A stretch of DNA of 64,000 nucleotides from Acrasis kona (GCA_026419775.2 JAOPGA020001102.1:62001-126000); one strand, 5' to 3'. Positions 1 through 10,868 are shown, numbered from the stretch's first letter. The notes: a model not told the origin generated them from the letters alone. Translations and numbers: made by a program.

Positions 1-1
1 G

Positions 2-799
2 AACCCTGAAACCAAAGAACAAGAGCAACCGCAAGAGAAATGGGGAGACCAGATGGCAGATGAGGAGGGACATTACTCCGAGTCAGAAGAAGAAGACCAA
101 AATGAAGAAGATGAACAAAATAAAAGTAACGAACAGGAGTCATACCCTAACGTATACGAAAGATATCCCAATCAGTTTTTATTAGAATTTTTGATGGATG
201 TCAGAGATTTTAATGTAATTGTCAAATCAAGTCTCCTTGAGAAGGCAGACAAAGAATGTGAATTTGCTCAAAATAAAGAACTTGACCTTGTTCGTAGGCG
301 CCAGGAATCTCTTCAAACCAAGATGAGAGCCGAAGGTAGAAGTAGCCAAGAACTTTGTGTGTTCTTTGTACAGTCGAATTCATGTAGAAACGGAAGAGAT
401 TGTGTATTCTCACACTCTAGGGAACATTCTTCGATACCTTGTCGATTGATAACAAGCAATGGTTATTGTAAATATGGTAGTCGTTGTAAATTTTCACACG
501 CTGTTGAAAGACCTCAAGTTCAACATAATCCATACCATAGGCACAGTAATGAATACACACGTAACCAAGTGGTGAGGGTACGACATCCTGAGGAAGACGA
601 TCCTGATGTTGAGAACCAAGATGATGATGATGAAGGAGTTGAAGACTACAGTTACTTAGATCAACAAGAATATTATCAAGACTTTGAGGTTCCTTCCTAC
701 TTTGAACCAGAGAGAACCGAACATAGAGCACAATATCAAGATGGGGATGATGATGATGATCAACTATGGATTTATGATGACGATGATGACGAGTACTAG
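2..799 (+). CDS. CCCH zinc-finger protein, 5' partial
   Basis: The reading frame is open from the first bases of the window, so the gene begins upstream; the first internal ATG at 53 would give 248 residues. Two adjacent CCCH zinc fingers with C-x8-C-x5-C-x3-H spacing lie at about residues 102-121 and 129-148 counted from that ATG (CVFFVQSNSC..C..H and CRLITSNGYC..C..H). Tandem CCCH fingers of this kind usually bind single-stranded RNA and act in mRNA processing or turnover. The N-terminus is rich in E, S and N. The C-terminal 80 residues are strongly acidic and end in aspartate runs, with many tyrosines. RNA binding is inferred from the family; the target is unknown. Confidence 0.85.
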   Translation, partial: NPETKEQEQPQEKWGDQMADEEGHYSESEEEDQNEEDEQNKSNEQESYPNVYERYPNQFLLEFLMDVRDFNVIVKSSLLEKADKECEFAQNKELDLVRRRQESLQTKMRAEGRSSQELCVFFVQSNSCRNGRDCVFSHSREHSSIPCRLITSNGYCKYGSRCKFSHAVERPQVQHNPYHRHSNEYTRNQVVRVRHPEEDDPDVENQDDDDEGVEDYSYLDQQEYYQDFEVPSYFEPERTEHRAQYQDGDDDDDQLWIYDDDDDEY

Positions 800-1082
800 C
801 CGGTCATTAATCCAACGATCAGTATGCTTTTCTTTAATAAATATCGCCCTAAGATTTTTCAACCGAAAAAAATTTCAAACATTTTTGTCGAAAGGAAGGC
901 AAAGTTGTATTTGCTTAAGAACAGTTGCCAACCACCGCACCTGTGCACTCCAAATTGTAGTGGACAAGATCTGAAAGATGACGTTAACGTTAATGCTTCT
1001 ATTTATTTAATGTACAAGCTAAGGTTGGTAAGGTTGGGCGGTTGGTGCATCTAAAACTATTTACACTTTAGAGTAACCTCGA

Positions 1083-1349
1083 CTAATCTCCTCGGACTTC
1101 TTCTTTAGGCACGACCTCAAAGTCGTCAAAGCACAGCACTCTACGTACAGACTTCAGGTTTTCTGGACATATTGTGATGGATTTCTTTACTCTCCTAGGG
1201 GCTGACGGTATAATCAACTTTTTCTTTTGCTTTGGTGTACTAACTGTTATACGCGACTCTTGTGGGCACTTTTGAGTAGCGATTATCGCACTCGCAATGT
1301 TCAATAGTACACTTTGTCCATCAGTACTTGTCTTCACGGTTTGTTGCAT
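1083..1349 (-). CDS. small hypothetical protein (88 aa)
   Basis: An 88-residue ORF with an ATG preceded by an A/T-rich leader and no recognisable domain. The middle is basic (PKQKKKLIIP, PRRVKKS) and the C-terminus contains SVRRVLCFDDFEVVP. It ends about 280 bases from the convergent CCCH gene, with separate intergenic sequence on both sides, so it is not a shadow of another gene. It may be a small nuclear or basic protein, but no function can be assigned. Confidence 0.4.
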   Translation of the reverse strand: MQQTVKTSTDGQSVLLNIASAIIATQKCPQESRITVSTPKQKKKLIIPSAPRRVKKSITICPENLKSVRRVLCFDDFEVVPKEEVRGD

Positions 1350-2382
1350 TGTGTTTTTGTTTTGAATCGTATTTTGAACGAAGAAAAATCAATAAGAACA
1401 TAGTGAATATCACCTTTTTTAGACGTAAAAAATGGAGGCAAAATTCATTCTCCAAACAAAGCAAGACGGAGTTGAATTTATATCCGTATCACGGATAAAT
1501 CCACCGTCGCCGGAAGATGATTTCCGCATGTGATGTAAACTATTGTTAATATTTTACATTGGATATGGGGGTTAAAGTTAGAACTGACATTTATAGAAGT
1601 GCTTTGAGGTGGTTTTGACAGGTTCTAATAATCAAAGTTGTCTAGCTTCTGATATGTTTCTCTCTATCTTTGTGCCCATGAGTACAAAGTTTGTTTACCA
1701 CCAAGATGGTATCTCCTACCAATAGGTCATAAAAACAAGCTCAAAAAGGGTGAATCACCCTTATATACCACTTACCAGACAATTAGTGCGAAATGGCCTG
1801 GAAAGGGTATCAATTGTTCCGTTTATTCATTCCCATCAGAGAAACACAAAACCATTGATACACAGCAAACAAAAAGAAAGAGAATGGAACTACTACGTTA
1901 TTGATGGAACAGAGCACATACAGACTCATTCATTGATCTGTCCAGAGGTCGTTCCCAGCATTGATTGTTCTACCAGTTCACGCATCTCCCTACTCTTCAA
2001 TCTCGGTGCTTTTGATGATGAGCGTTCCACTTCAACATCATCAATTGATGCCCGGCAAGAATGTGTTGAATGGAGGATGTATGTTCTTGAGAATAGAAAG
2101 TGAAACAAAGAAAGTTACTCACCAGAGTAACAATAACATTACAAGCCGGTTCAGGGAACTGCATATGAGGATTGCAGAAAGGATGTCATTAACATGAGTA
2201 GTATATAAAAGTATAATAAATTTTTGTCTTTATGTGTACCACATGTCGATAGAATTCAACTTCTATTTATGCATTGTGAGAAATAAAGATGCAAAGAAGT
2301 CTAAGAGGAGTTGGAGGATTAATAAATTATATTTTTAATTGATTCAAAAAGTATGTTACAGTCAGATATAAATACAACCCCT
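1350..2382. other. intergenic region with only weak short ORFs
   Basis: About 1 kb between two minus-strand genes. A 33-codon ORF starts at 1432 on the plus strand (MEAKFILQTK...) after an A-rich leader and could be a first exon, but I found no convincing continuation. A 117-codon plus-strand ORF at 1750-2103 has no recognisable domain and could be chance or a decayed gene. I see no RNA gene or repeat here. Confidence 0.3.
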
Positions 2383-3818
2383 TCAAAGTCTAATGTCACT
2401 AATATCCCAGGTCTTTCCTCCGTTTGTCTTTTTCAAGTAGTCTGAGAGAGTTTCGTCTACTCTATGTGTGTTGTCGCTGGCAGCGAATTCATGTTTCTCT
2501 GCCTCTCGTAACAATTTGATCATTCCGTCTTGAACAAGATTCATTGCAGGTTTCATACCATACTTTAGAACTGTTGCGTTGTCAAACTTTCCCATATAAT
2601 ACTGTAATATACTGGTATAGCGACACACGTTATCAGATACTTTATGGTTAGTATCATCAAAATTAACGACTTACCATGATTCACCACGGTGCTGTAAAAA
2701 AAGTTGATTTGGTTATCTCTTTTGGCATCAGCATCTATTCCGTATGCTGTGGTACTCTTCGCAATCCACACGTAGCATTGCCTCCTGACGTCGTAAACGA
2801 TGGAATCCATTTTTGTACATTCTATATCTTTAAAGATTGGGAGTATGTGTTTATGAGTGTAGAAACCAAGTGATACAGCGTGCTCATTCAGTGGCTCGAA
2901 AGCATGGTAGCCAACGAACTTGTCTCCTGTTTGGCCTGGATCTCTAAACCTCTTCCTCCATTTCACCTAATTTTGTCGTAAAACAACATTAAAGCCTTGG
3001 TCACTTACGTCCATCATAGCATTAATAGTTTTTTCTGCGCTGAATGGTATGATTCCAGTAAACTTGGCGAGCATGACTTTATTGCCATCCAAGGTCTTCG
3101 CTGGCTTGTGGCTGACGTAAGAGTATGCAGCACCCTCCTTTTCGTTCTTCTTGGTCTGCTGCAGTGCCTCCCAGATGAAGGAGTCCTCACACAACTTGAG
3201 GATGACTTTGACGTCCTAAATGAATTAGTTTCTGCCAATGGAAGACATACAGTATCAGTAACACATTTGCTAATTAAAATCTGCTGCGCAGAAAGGCAGA
3301 GTTGCTTCCTCACTTCTATATAATTTGTAACCAACAAAACTAGAGCTGCGCCTTCTCTTCTTAACATAATCTTCAAAGTCTTTCGAACGAATGTACCCTG
3401 TAAAGAATAAGAACCAATACATTTTTTTAATCTTACGGGCGAACGCGTCTTCTTTAAGCTCACGAGTTACAACAAAGCAGACGTCGTCGAAAAGGGTGTT
3501 TGGGACTTTATCTGGTGAATTCTTATGTTTCTCTACAATACCGCAAATGCCCCTTCGAACTGACCCCGATATATTTATCTCATTTGAGCCTCCTTGCTTT
3601 ATGTATCTCTCACAAATACTCTCAACGGTGGAGAACAATTCTTGAGGGTCTTGGACTGTCATCAAATGTCTGCACTCCCTTAAAAACATAAGGCAGTCTT
3701 CGTTAAAACTCCTCTTTAGATACATAATGAATTGTTCACATAGAGAGGTATCACTGAACACAGACTCGAAAGACAAGTGTCTGCCTATCGTGCTGGCCAG
3801 AAGTGAGTTCGATGACAT
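2383..3818 (-). CDS. RGS-domain protein with START-like lipid-binding region
   Basis: Five-exon model. Exon 1 (3437-3818) carries an RGS domain (SFESVFSDTSLCEQFIMYL, RECRHLM, FARYIRSKDFEDYV across the first splice). RGS domains speed GTP hydrolysis on G-alpha subunits. Exons 3-5 (3009-3215, 2675-2966, 2383-2639) encode a START/Bet v 1-like segment (DSFIWEALQQTKKN, WRKRFRDPGQTGDKFVGYHAF, YVWIAKSTTAYGID). Introns 3398-3436, 2967-3008 and 2640-2674 have GT-AG ends and keep frame; the last is 35 nt with ACTAAC near its end. The second intron is unresolved: exon 2 starts at 3397 and its donor may be near 3335 or 3365. RGS is clear; the START assignment is by residue pattern. A G-alpha gene lies at 39-40 kb. 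Confidence 0.75.
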
Positions 3819-4649
3819 CGGGGTTTTTTGATTGATTGATTATATTATATATGGCCATAATATTCCTGGTCTTTTCAATCATCGAACATTTCCTAAACCG
3901 TAGTCAACCACTTCGCCATCTTCTGTGTTCACAGTGTTTTATTTGGTATTAATGAATAACCTGCATATCTTTTCACTTTAAGAAAGCACCTTTTCAAGTT
4001 GTTTCGATAAAAGCATTTCGAACCGTTTGGGAGTAGGATTAAAAGTTCTCGCATAGTTCAAGTTCAAAATAAGCCGTTATAAAAGTGCTTAATCTTTATC
4101 CAAATTCCGGAATTTAGATAAAGATTTTTGCTGATGTACATTAGTTGCTTTTTTTGAGGCAAAGTATCAGCGGGAAAGCTTGTTTGAAACATTGGCCGAA
4201 AGTAGAATAGCAGTCTTCAATTGAGTAAAATCCATTTCTTTGTTTTTAGTTGCATTGAAGAGGTATTTAATTGTGTACTCCAGATATAAAGTCGTCTGCT
4301 TGCTTTGTATACGAGCTGGTTGCCTGAGAACTTGTCAATGCATGGTTGGAATATTGGAGTAAATTATACAATTTTGGAGGCAATCAGGCCAACTTCACGT
4401 GCACATACTGTAAAACTTGTCTGGTAAAAACACTGCACGATACTGTTGAGTTATCGAGTAGCTTGTTCAGTATGCTTCAATCTCAATCTTTTGCTAAATG
4501 TTTACTTATTATAGTTATTAAGAATGCATGATGTCAGTAGAGTGGAGAATTGGTTGTAATTTTTCTATTGATTAATTGTAAATTACCATAGCTATTACAG
4601 TCACTCTGTACATTCTCATATAAATATCATCAAACCTGCACAACTCGAT
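3819..4649. other. intergenic region, divergent promoters
   Basis: An 830-bp AT-rich gap between the divergent RGS-START and PH-RUN genes. It presumably holds both promoters. Short ORFs here look random, and I see no RNA gene, repeat or transposon remnant. Confidence 0.5.
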
Positions 4650-7600
4650 ATGTCACAACAGTCTGAGAACCCAATTTATGAGGGATATCTCTCAAAAGAA
4701 GGTAACAAGGTTAAGACCTGGAGGAAAAGGCATTTCGTATTGTACATCGACCGTCTCGAATACAAAGAAAAAGGAAAGGTTAAGGGAACTTTACCCGTAA
4801 AAGAAATAAAAGATATACAAAAGATAGACAACATGGCCAAGGGCCTCATTCATGGTTTAACTCTTCTTTGTGAGGGTAGAGTTTATAGGTTCTGTGCAGA
4901 GACTCTTAGGGAGCGCGATTTGTGGGTATTGGAACTTAAGAAAATAACAGAGACAGCGGCACCAGAGAAAGAAGAGCAGGAGGAATCTGAACTTTCTGAA
5001 ACTGAGGAAGAGGAAGAGGATGATGACGAGGAAGAAATAGAGGAGGACGACGACAGTGATGAAAATACAGAGGAGATTAAGAAGACAGATTCTCCGACAC
5101 CAAATCCGCTGAAAAAAGAGATTGAAAAAGCGATGGAATCGAAAATTGAATTAACTGCACAAAGCGTAAAATCTCCCAACTCTCCAGATTCCTTAGATAA
5201 AAGAACGTCACAATCTTTCAAAGAAGCACCACTAAGGTCGGAATCAATGAAGGACATACAAAGTGCTAAAATCATTAAAAGCGAAACTAGAACTCCTGAA
5301 GCAGAAGGAACCAAGCAGGAAAGATCTAGCGACGAAATAACAGCAAAGAGATTATCAAGAAGCGAGAATACGGATTCTACGGAGGATGACGAAGAGATAG
5401 ATGAGGATGACAGCAACGCTCAGGAATCCCGTAGAAAAGAGATGGAAATGTTTGAAGAATTTTCAGATGAGGTTTTAAAGGAAGTGGTGGAAGTAAAGCC
5501 CGTAGAAATTAAGGTTAGAGGGATTGATACTGACTTTATGTTCCCAGACGAAGAAATTCAACAACTGATTCGAGAGGAGAATAGACAAAGAAAGTTAATG
5601 TACTTCCATGACAAAACCGCCAACAAGCGCCGAAAAGGAGAGCTAAAGATCAAAATGAAGCACGATAATTTGAATTTAGCAAACAAGTCACACATCAAGC
5701 AGTTGTTAGAAAAGAACAGCGACTCTGAAGTAATTTGGAGTTCCAACATTAAAGAACTTAACGTGAAAGCAAAGGGAGTAGATAGAAGTATGTTCTTATC
5801 GCCCAAAGGACTATACCTTATGGATGGAGCCACATTGAAGCGCCGTTATACTTTCAAAGAAATTGAGTCTGTTCTTATAAATGCTCAAGGGGATGAGGCA
5901 AACATTATGTCCTTATACATGCCTAACCAAGCTACTGACTATTTATTTAGCCTTGATGATTCAAACTCAAACGCCAGAAAAGAATTCTTGGAGCACATTA
6001 GCGATGCGTATGAGGCGGAAGAGACCGTACAGATGAATATCTGCACAGTAGATGATGTTCAGTTGTTTTCTAGGAGGGTTAAAAATGAAGATAAGCCACA
6101 ACCAATGCCAATCGGCCAAGATGAAATTGTAAAAGGAGGTGAAAGAGACTCTCTTGGGTTATCATCAATATCAAAATGGCGCATGAAGTTAAGAAAGTAT
6201 GGAGATAGGATGATCCACTTCAGCGAATATGTCAATGCACTGAAAAAAGAAGGAGTTGTTGTTACCGACAGAGCATTCTACGAGATTGAGGATGTGACCA
6301 TAAAAAGGAGAGTTGACATTCTAGATATTGAGGAATTGATCGTAGATAGCGCTGCAGGAAATAATAACACTCTACTCATCAGAATACCCTCGGAATATGA
6401 CATCATGTTTGATTCGCCAAACAGAATGGCAATTGTAGAGCAACTACAGAATGCCCATGCTACACTGGTTGAAGATCCATCCAATTTGAACATGCTAAAA
6501 AACAGGTTGAGGGTGGAAGATGATGATGACATCGAACCACTCGTGGTGACCAACAAGGAAAATGTTCGCCACATTGCACAATTAAAAATCACAAGGGAGT
6601 ATAAGGACAAGATGGCCCGGCTGAGGAATCCAGAAACCATAAAAACACAAATGAGAGAGGCTGTTGTCAGCAAATCTTTGGCAGAAATCGAAAAGGCAAT
6701 GGACGCTGCCAGAAAATTGGATATGGAAAGCGACAAACTTTACATGCTCTGTCAATCAGAGACCAGGAGAATTAAACAATCAATAGAAGTCAAGTCCTTG
6801 TTACAGGCCGCCGCAGACGAGGCAAACATTCCAGAGATGAAGGATTTATTAGCAAAGGCCGACAGTTTAAAGTCACACTTGAAAGACTTTTTAAGAATCA
6901 TCATGCCCAGGTACATTCGCTTGATCAACACTAAACTATTCGTCAAAAAGATGAAGGAGGCCGTCGAGTCCAGAGACAATCTGCGCATCAAGAATGTATT
7001 CCAAGAATGTTTAGAATTGGGACTCAAGAATGAAGTGGACGAACAAAAAGTAGAATATAACCGCTTGCTACAAAAGGAATACTTTAAGGAGCTGTTAGAA
7101 CAATACGTTAAAGAACAAGATGGAGACGGAATCAGATTACTGATATTGAGCGCCAAAAGCATCGGAGACGAAACAATCGTAGCAGAGGCCAACAAGCACA
7201 TTAATCAATTCAAGGCACATTCCGCAGCACTTCGCAATTTGAAGAATAACGTCGAGTCGGCCAACCGTCTAGGTCAACCAGAATTAATCACAAATGCAAT
7301 CGAGTCGATCAACCTAAAGGAATGTGGAATCACTCCGGAACAAATCGAATCCGCTCGCTCCGAAATTGAAAATGTCAAAAATAGAATCAAAGCACGCTCT
7401 CAAATCAAAAACGCAATCAATTACAAGGAAGCACAAAAACTACAACAGTTGGTAGAAACATACAAGGCAGATCTCTACATCGAACTACAAGAAGCAAGAG
7501 AATGTTTACAAAACATCAAGCAGGAAGCAGAAAGGACACGAATCGAAAGAGCCATCAAGATTAGAAAGCAATTAGAAGCAGCTTTCGAAAGACTAGTCGA

Positions 7601-9392
7601 TTGTCATCACGCCAGTCACGTTCCAAATCACGCTAAACAAGATCAACAACAGGATCAAGAACAAAGCGAACAACAAGAAGCAATCGTCCAAGCACAAGAT
7701 GAATTGATCGAATTGATACAACAGGTACAAGAGGAAGGATACACCGAATGTAGCGAAATCATTCATCAATCAAGAACGTTCCTAGAAAGTACCAGAAATC
7801 ACCTCACCAGAAAACACAACATGATACAACAGTTGGGCGACCAGATCGAACAAGCAGTAGCTGATGAGAATTATCAAAAAGTAGAGTCATTGTTATCACG
7901 AGCTAATCATCATCCTGCTCTCTTGGAAAGAGTGTCGTTAGCTAAATCAGCGCTAGCTAATGCAAGCTTGACCATTAATTTCAAAAATGAGGTGGAAGAG
8001 CTAAAGAGCGTAACGCAGAGCTTAATGGCCATGAACGAAACAAATGAATTGGATGATTACATTAAGGAAAGTAGCAGCATGATGAGTCAGCTAAATCTTA
8101 ATGAAGAACTACACGTGTTGATTGCTAAAAAGAATGTAGAGGCAGTGACCGAATTCTTGCAAGTCAATCATCAAGAATTATCCGATAAGGCCATACAAGA
8201 CGCTAAGCGATTTTTGGAGCAACAAGACGAACATTATGATCAAGATTTGGATCAACAACAACAACAAACGGCATTTGCTAGTTTTTCTGATCACCCGATG
8301 GTGGCTCAATTACATACCGTGATTCATAGATTACTAAGATCTTGTCACATGGCCTCTGGCGAGAATGTCACCAAGCACTCCATTGATGTTCATAATCCAT
8401 TGGGTCAAGTGTTGATTCGAACCATTGCCACTCTTTTATCGAGTAATACTAGAAATTTATACTTTTTTAAGAGCAGAACGCCATGGGATATATTCAAGTC
8501 GCTTCAAGTGAGCAGCCTTCAGAAGATTGTGAGCGAATTTGAAGCCTTTGAAGCTGTTCAGAATCTACCGAGCGAAAATTACAGCACCAATGCTAGTTTG
8601 CTCTTTATTCAGTACTTGTTGGAGTGTAATTACTTGGTGTATTGTATTCAAGAGTTAATTGCTAATGAATTGTATTTACAAGAGTGTTATGATAAAAATG
8701 CAGTCTTGCTGAGCGGTCATCATCGTGATGATCTGTTAAGTGTTTTCGCCTTGTTACAACAATTTTCTTTTGAATTTGGTTTTGTAAAGTATGCTAATAG
8801 TAGTAATCTACAATTGACTTCTGACATGGTGGTTTCTCATCCCATTATTCAGGTCAGGAACGCTGTGAGGAGTATTGTTGAATTGTTTTATGATCAAACT
8901 AAGAATCATGGTAGAACTCTTCATGAAGCTGGCATGGAGAGAATTAATAAAGAAATTGGTTTGTTGGTTCGCAAGAAGCTGTGCTTTGCGTTGCACGAGC
9001 TCTTGATGATTGGTTTCAGGAGCAAAGGTCTTCTTGGTACTTATCATATTTGGCACATGATTGAAAAGGTTTATGAATTGAAAAAGATTTCTGTTGGTGA
9101 TTTGGGCGGTATTGGTATTCCTGCCGCGTTTTCTGCTGTTGACGATGTTATTATTACTAGAAATGTTGTAAACTTCATGACCAATGTGGATGATGTTAGG
9201 TTCCGTATCTTTATTTGCTTTGCTTTAAATGACCAGCAGTTGTGTGACTTTATCATGTCTATCCTTTGGGAGTCTTCGTTGATTGAAGAGTATTATGATA
9301 GCACAGCAGCGATAAGGAAGCCAGAGATTCAGAAACAGTTGAAGACCTACTTGTCCAAATTAACAGCGTTGCCATTTGAATTTGGGATCTAA
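4650..9392 (+). CDS. PH domain / coiled-coil / RUN domain protein (1,580 aa)
   Basis: A single uninterrupted exon. Residues 5-100 form a pleckstrin homology domain: EGYLSKEGNKVKTWRKRHFV opens it and a tryptophan-containing final helix (RERDLWVLELKKI) closes it. Such domains bind phosphoinositides or protein partners at membranes. A low-complexity acidic and Ser/Lys-rich stretch follows (about 105-270). A further beta-rich segment may contain another PH-like fold, and a long helical, coiled-coil-prone Q/E/K-rich region spans about 650-1200. The C-terminal 350 residues resemble a RUN domain, with a final motif FALNDQQLCDFIMSILWESS and a closing tyrosine-rich helix. RUN domains bind Rab/Arl-type small GTPases. 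I infer a membrane-traffic or cytoskeletal adaptor. PH is confident, RUN fairly so. Confidence 0.8.
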   Translation: MSQQSENPIYEGYLSKEGNKVKTWRKRHFVLYIDRLEYKEKGKVKGTLPVKEIKDIQKIDNMAKGLIHGLTLLCEGRVYRFCAETLRERDLWVLELKKITETAAPEKEEQEESELSETEEEEEDDDEEEIEEDDDSDENTEEIKKTDSPTPNPLKKEIEKAMESKIELTAQSVKSPNSPDSLDKRTSQSFKEAPLRSESMKDIQSAKIIKSETRTPEAEGTKQERSSDEITAKRLSRSENTDSTEDDEEIDEDDSNAQESRRKEMEMFEEFSDEVLKEVVEVKPVEIKVRGIDTDFMFPDEEIQQLIREENRQRKLMYFHDKTANKRRKGELKIKMKHDNLNLANKSHIKQLLEKNSDSEVIWSSNIKELNVKAKGVDRSMFLSPKGLYLMDGATLKRRYTFKEIESVLINAQGDEANIMSLYMPNQATDYLFSLDDSNSNARKEFLEHISDAYEAEETVQMNICTVDDVQLFSRRVKNEDKPQPMPIGQDEIVKGGERDSLGLSSISKWRMKLRKYGDRMIHFSEYVNALKKEGVVVTDRAFYEIEDVTIKRRVDILDIEELIVDSAAGNNNTLLIRIPSEYDIMFDSPNRMAIVEQLQNAHATLVEDPSNLNMLKNRLRVEDDDDIEPLVVTNKENVRHIAQLKITREYKDKMARLRNPETIKTQMREAVVSKSLAEIEKAMDAARKLDMESDKLYMLCQSETRRIKQSIEVKSLLQAAADEANIPEMKDLLAKADSLKSHLKDFLRIIMPRYIRLINTKLFVKKMKEAVESRDNLRIKNVFQECLELGLKNEVDEQKVEYNRLLQKEYFKELLEQYVKEQDGDGIRLLILSAKSIGDETIVAEANKHINQFKAHSAALRNLKNNVESANRLGQPELITNAIESINLKECGITPEQIESARSEIENVKNRIKARSQIKNAINYKEAQKLQQLVETYKADLYIELQEARECLQNIKQEAERTRIERAIKIRKQLEAAFERLVDCHHASHVPNHAKQDQQQDQEQSEQQEAIVQAQDELIELIQQVQEEGYTECSEIIHQSRTFLESTRNHLTRKHNMIQQLGDQIEQAVADENYQKVESLLSRANHHPALLERVSLAKSALANASLTINFKNEVEELKSVTQSLMAMNETNELDDYIKESSSMMSQLNLNEELHVLIAKKNVEAVTEFLQVNHQELSDKAIQDAKRFLEQQDEHYDQDLDQQQQQTAFASFSDHPMVAQLHTVIHRLLRSCHMASGENVTKHSIDVHNPLGQVLIRTIATLLSSNTRNLYFFKSRTPWDIFKSLQVSSLQKIVSEFEAFEAVQNLPSENYSTNASLLFIQYLLECNYLVYCIQELIANELYLQECYDKNAVLLSGHHRDDLLSVFALLQQFSFEFGFVKYANSSNLQLTSDMVVSHPIIQVRNAVRSIVELFYDQTKNHGRTLHEAGMERINKEIGLLVRKKLCFALHELLMIGFRSKGLLGTYHIWHMIEKVYELKKISVGDLGGIGIPAAFSAVDDVIITRNVVNFMTNVDDVRFRIFICFALNDQQLCDFIMSILWESSLIEEYYDSTAAIRKPEIQKQLKTYLSKLTALPFEFGI

Positions 9393-9499
9393 ATGCAGAA
9401 GTTTTATAAAATTAATGTTTTTTGATTTGAATGTGAATTACTTTTTCAAGTGTTAGTGTAAAACCGTTTTCAAAAATAATACATTTCTTTATCTAAAAG

Positions 9500-10714
9500 T
9501 TACAACATGGACACGCACATTGGTTGCTCTAGACCATCAATGTGTGACAGAGCCTGGAGTTTACCGCTTCTTACATCTCTTCGGAACACCCTGACATCGT
9601 TTGAATTTTGATTTGCAACAATTAACAATTTGCCATCATCGGTTATCATGAATTGTCTAGGACACTTTCCACCACTGCTTTCAAATCCAACCAACTCTAA
9701 ACTTCCATCATCTTGTATTTTGAAAATGGCCAATGACTCACTTCCCCCACGGTTGGATACGTACAAGAATTTACCATCAGGAGAGGTGACGACGGCGGAC
9801 GCAGTTGTTTCATCACTAGGCTCTGGAATTGAACTCAAAGTATTTGAGTGCTCCAAAGTACCGTCGTCTTTTAGTGTGTATGTACTGACAGTGTTGCCGA
9901 GTTCGTTCACACCATAAACAACATTTAATGTGGGATGGAATGTAATGTGTCTTGGACCAGCACCTGGTTGAGTGCTAGTGAAAAGTGCATTTTGATTGGG
10001 TGAAAGTACATTTTGGTTGGAGTCGAAGACGAATTGATAGATTCTATCCTGACCAAGGTCACAGCAATACGCGTATTTGTTGGATGGGTCAAAAATGAAT
10101 TGATGTGCGTGGGGTTTATCTTGCCTGCTCTTGTGTGGCCCTACGTTTGATTCATCCTGTTGGAAGAATGTTGGTTTTTTGCTGAGGGATCCTTGTTGGT
10201 CTGTTTTCCACAAACCAAAGTTGCCTCCGTGGTAGTTGGCAATCAGTACGTTCTCCCCTTTATTGTCTAAAAGAATGCAGCAAGGTCCGTTTCCTTCGGA
10301 GGTTGCTGAGTCGATCAGGCTCAAGTCGTGAGTTGTGTCGTCAATCTTGTACGTTAGGATACCTCCAGTCTCCTTCTTTCCATCATAGTTTGCGATAGCA
10401 CTAATGGTGTAAAGAATCCTCTTGTTGGGGTGAATGGTGACGAAAGTTGGTCGAGAGTTTGATTGGTTATCAGTAACTTTTGTTTTGTTCTTGAGTGTCA
10501 AGGATCCATCCTCAATGTTGATATTTAAACGGTATACGTATGAAGAACCACTTCCTACAAAAAGTGTTCTGACTGACATTTGTTTCTTATTGGTTGACTC
10601 CGCAATGTGATCGAATGCAACAAAGGATAACAATGCCATCAACGAAACCAATAGAATTTGATACATGATCATTCCACAAGCAAAATATATTACATTACAA
10701 TGTAATACTACCAC
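9500..10714 (-). CDS. lactonase-type seven-bladed beta-propeller protein, secreted
   Basis: A 404-residue ORF matching the lactonase / 6-phosphogluconolactonase (YbhE-type) beta-propeller family. Repeated blade motifs include RPTFVTIHPNKRILYTIS, HAHQFIFDPSNKYAYCCDLG, GPRHITFHPTLNVVYGVNE and CPRQFMITDDGKLLIVANQN. Bacterial members hydrolyse 6-phosphogluconolactone, but many eukaryotic ones are uncharacterised. The likely start is the internal ATG at residue 15 (10672), which gives a short, strongly hydrophobic signal peptide (MIMYQILLVSLMALLSFV). That points to secretion or the ER rather than cytosolic pentose phosphate metabolism. The substrate is unknown. Confidence 0.85.
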   Translation of the reverse strand: MVVLHCNVIYFACGMIMYQILLVSLMALLSFVAFDHIAESTNKKQMSVRTLFVGSGSSYVYRLNINIEDGSLTLKNKTKVTDNQSNSRPTFVTIHPNKRILYTISAIANYDGKKETGGILTYKIDDTTHDLSLIDSATSEGNGPCCILLDNKGENVLIANYHGGNFGLWKTDQQGSLSKKPTFFQQDESNVGPHKSRQDKPHAHQFIFDPSNKYAYCCDLGQDRIYQFVFDSNQNVLSPNQNALFTSTQPGAGPRHITFHPTLNVVYGVNELGNTVSTYTLKDDGTLEHSNTLSSIPEPSDETTASAVVTSPDGKFLYVSNRGGSESLAIFKIQDDGSLELVGFESSGGKCPRQFMITDDGKLLIVANQNSNDVRVFRRDVRSGKLQALSHIDGLEQPMCVSML

Positions 10715-10868
10715 GACTCAAGGATGAAGACCAAGAGAGACTTCAAGTCCATGCATAATAATAGAAGCAGCTTGAAGGAATATTGGATTGTAAACTTTTA
10801 TTTGACATGTACTTGATACTTTTGATCCTAACAGATCATTCATAAATTAACAAGAATTACAAATTGAC

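Noticed and set aside
1750-2103. 117-codon plus ORF
   Set aside because: No domain, no flanking splice sites that extend it, and composition close to random AT-rich sequence; kept only as a note in the intergenic entry.
4883-5416. minus-strand 177-codon ORF rich in Ser/Leu
   Set aside because: It is the antisense of the acidic, Glu/Asp-rich part of the PH-RUN gene; serine-rich antisense frames arise from GAA/GAG/GAT codons.
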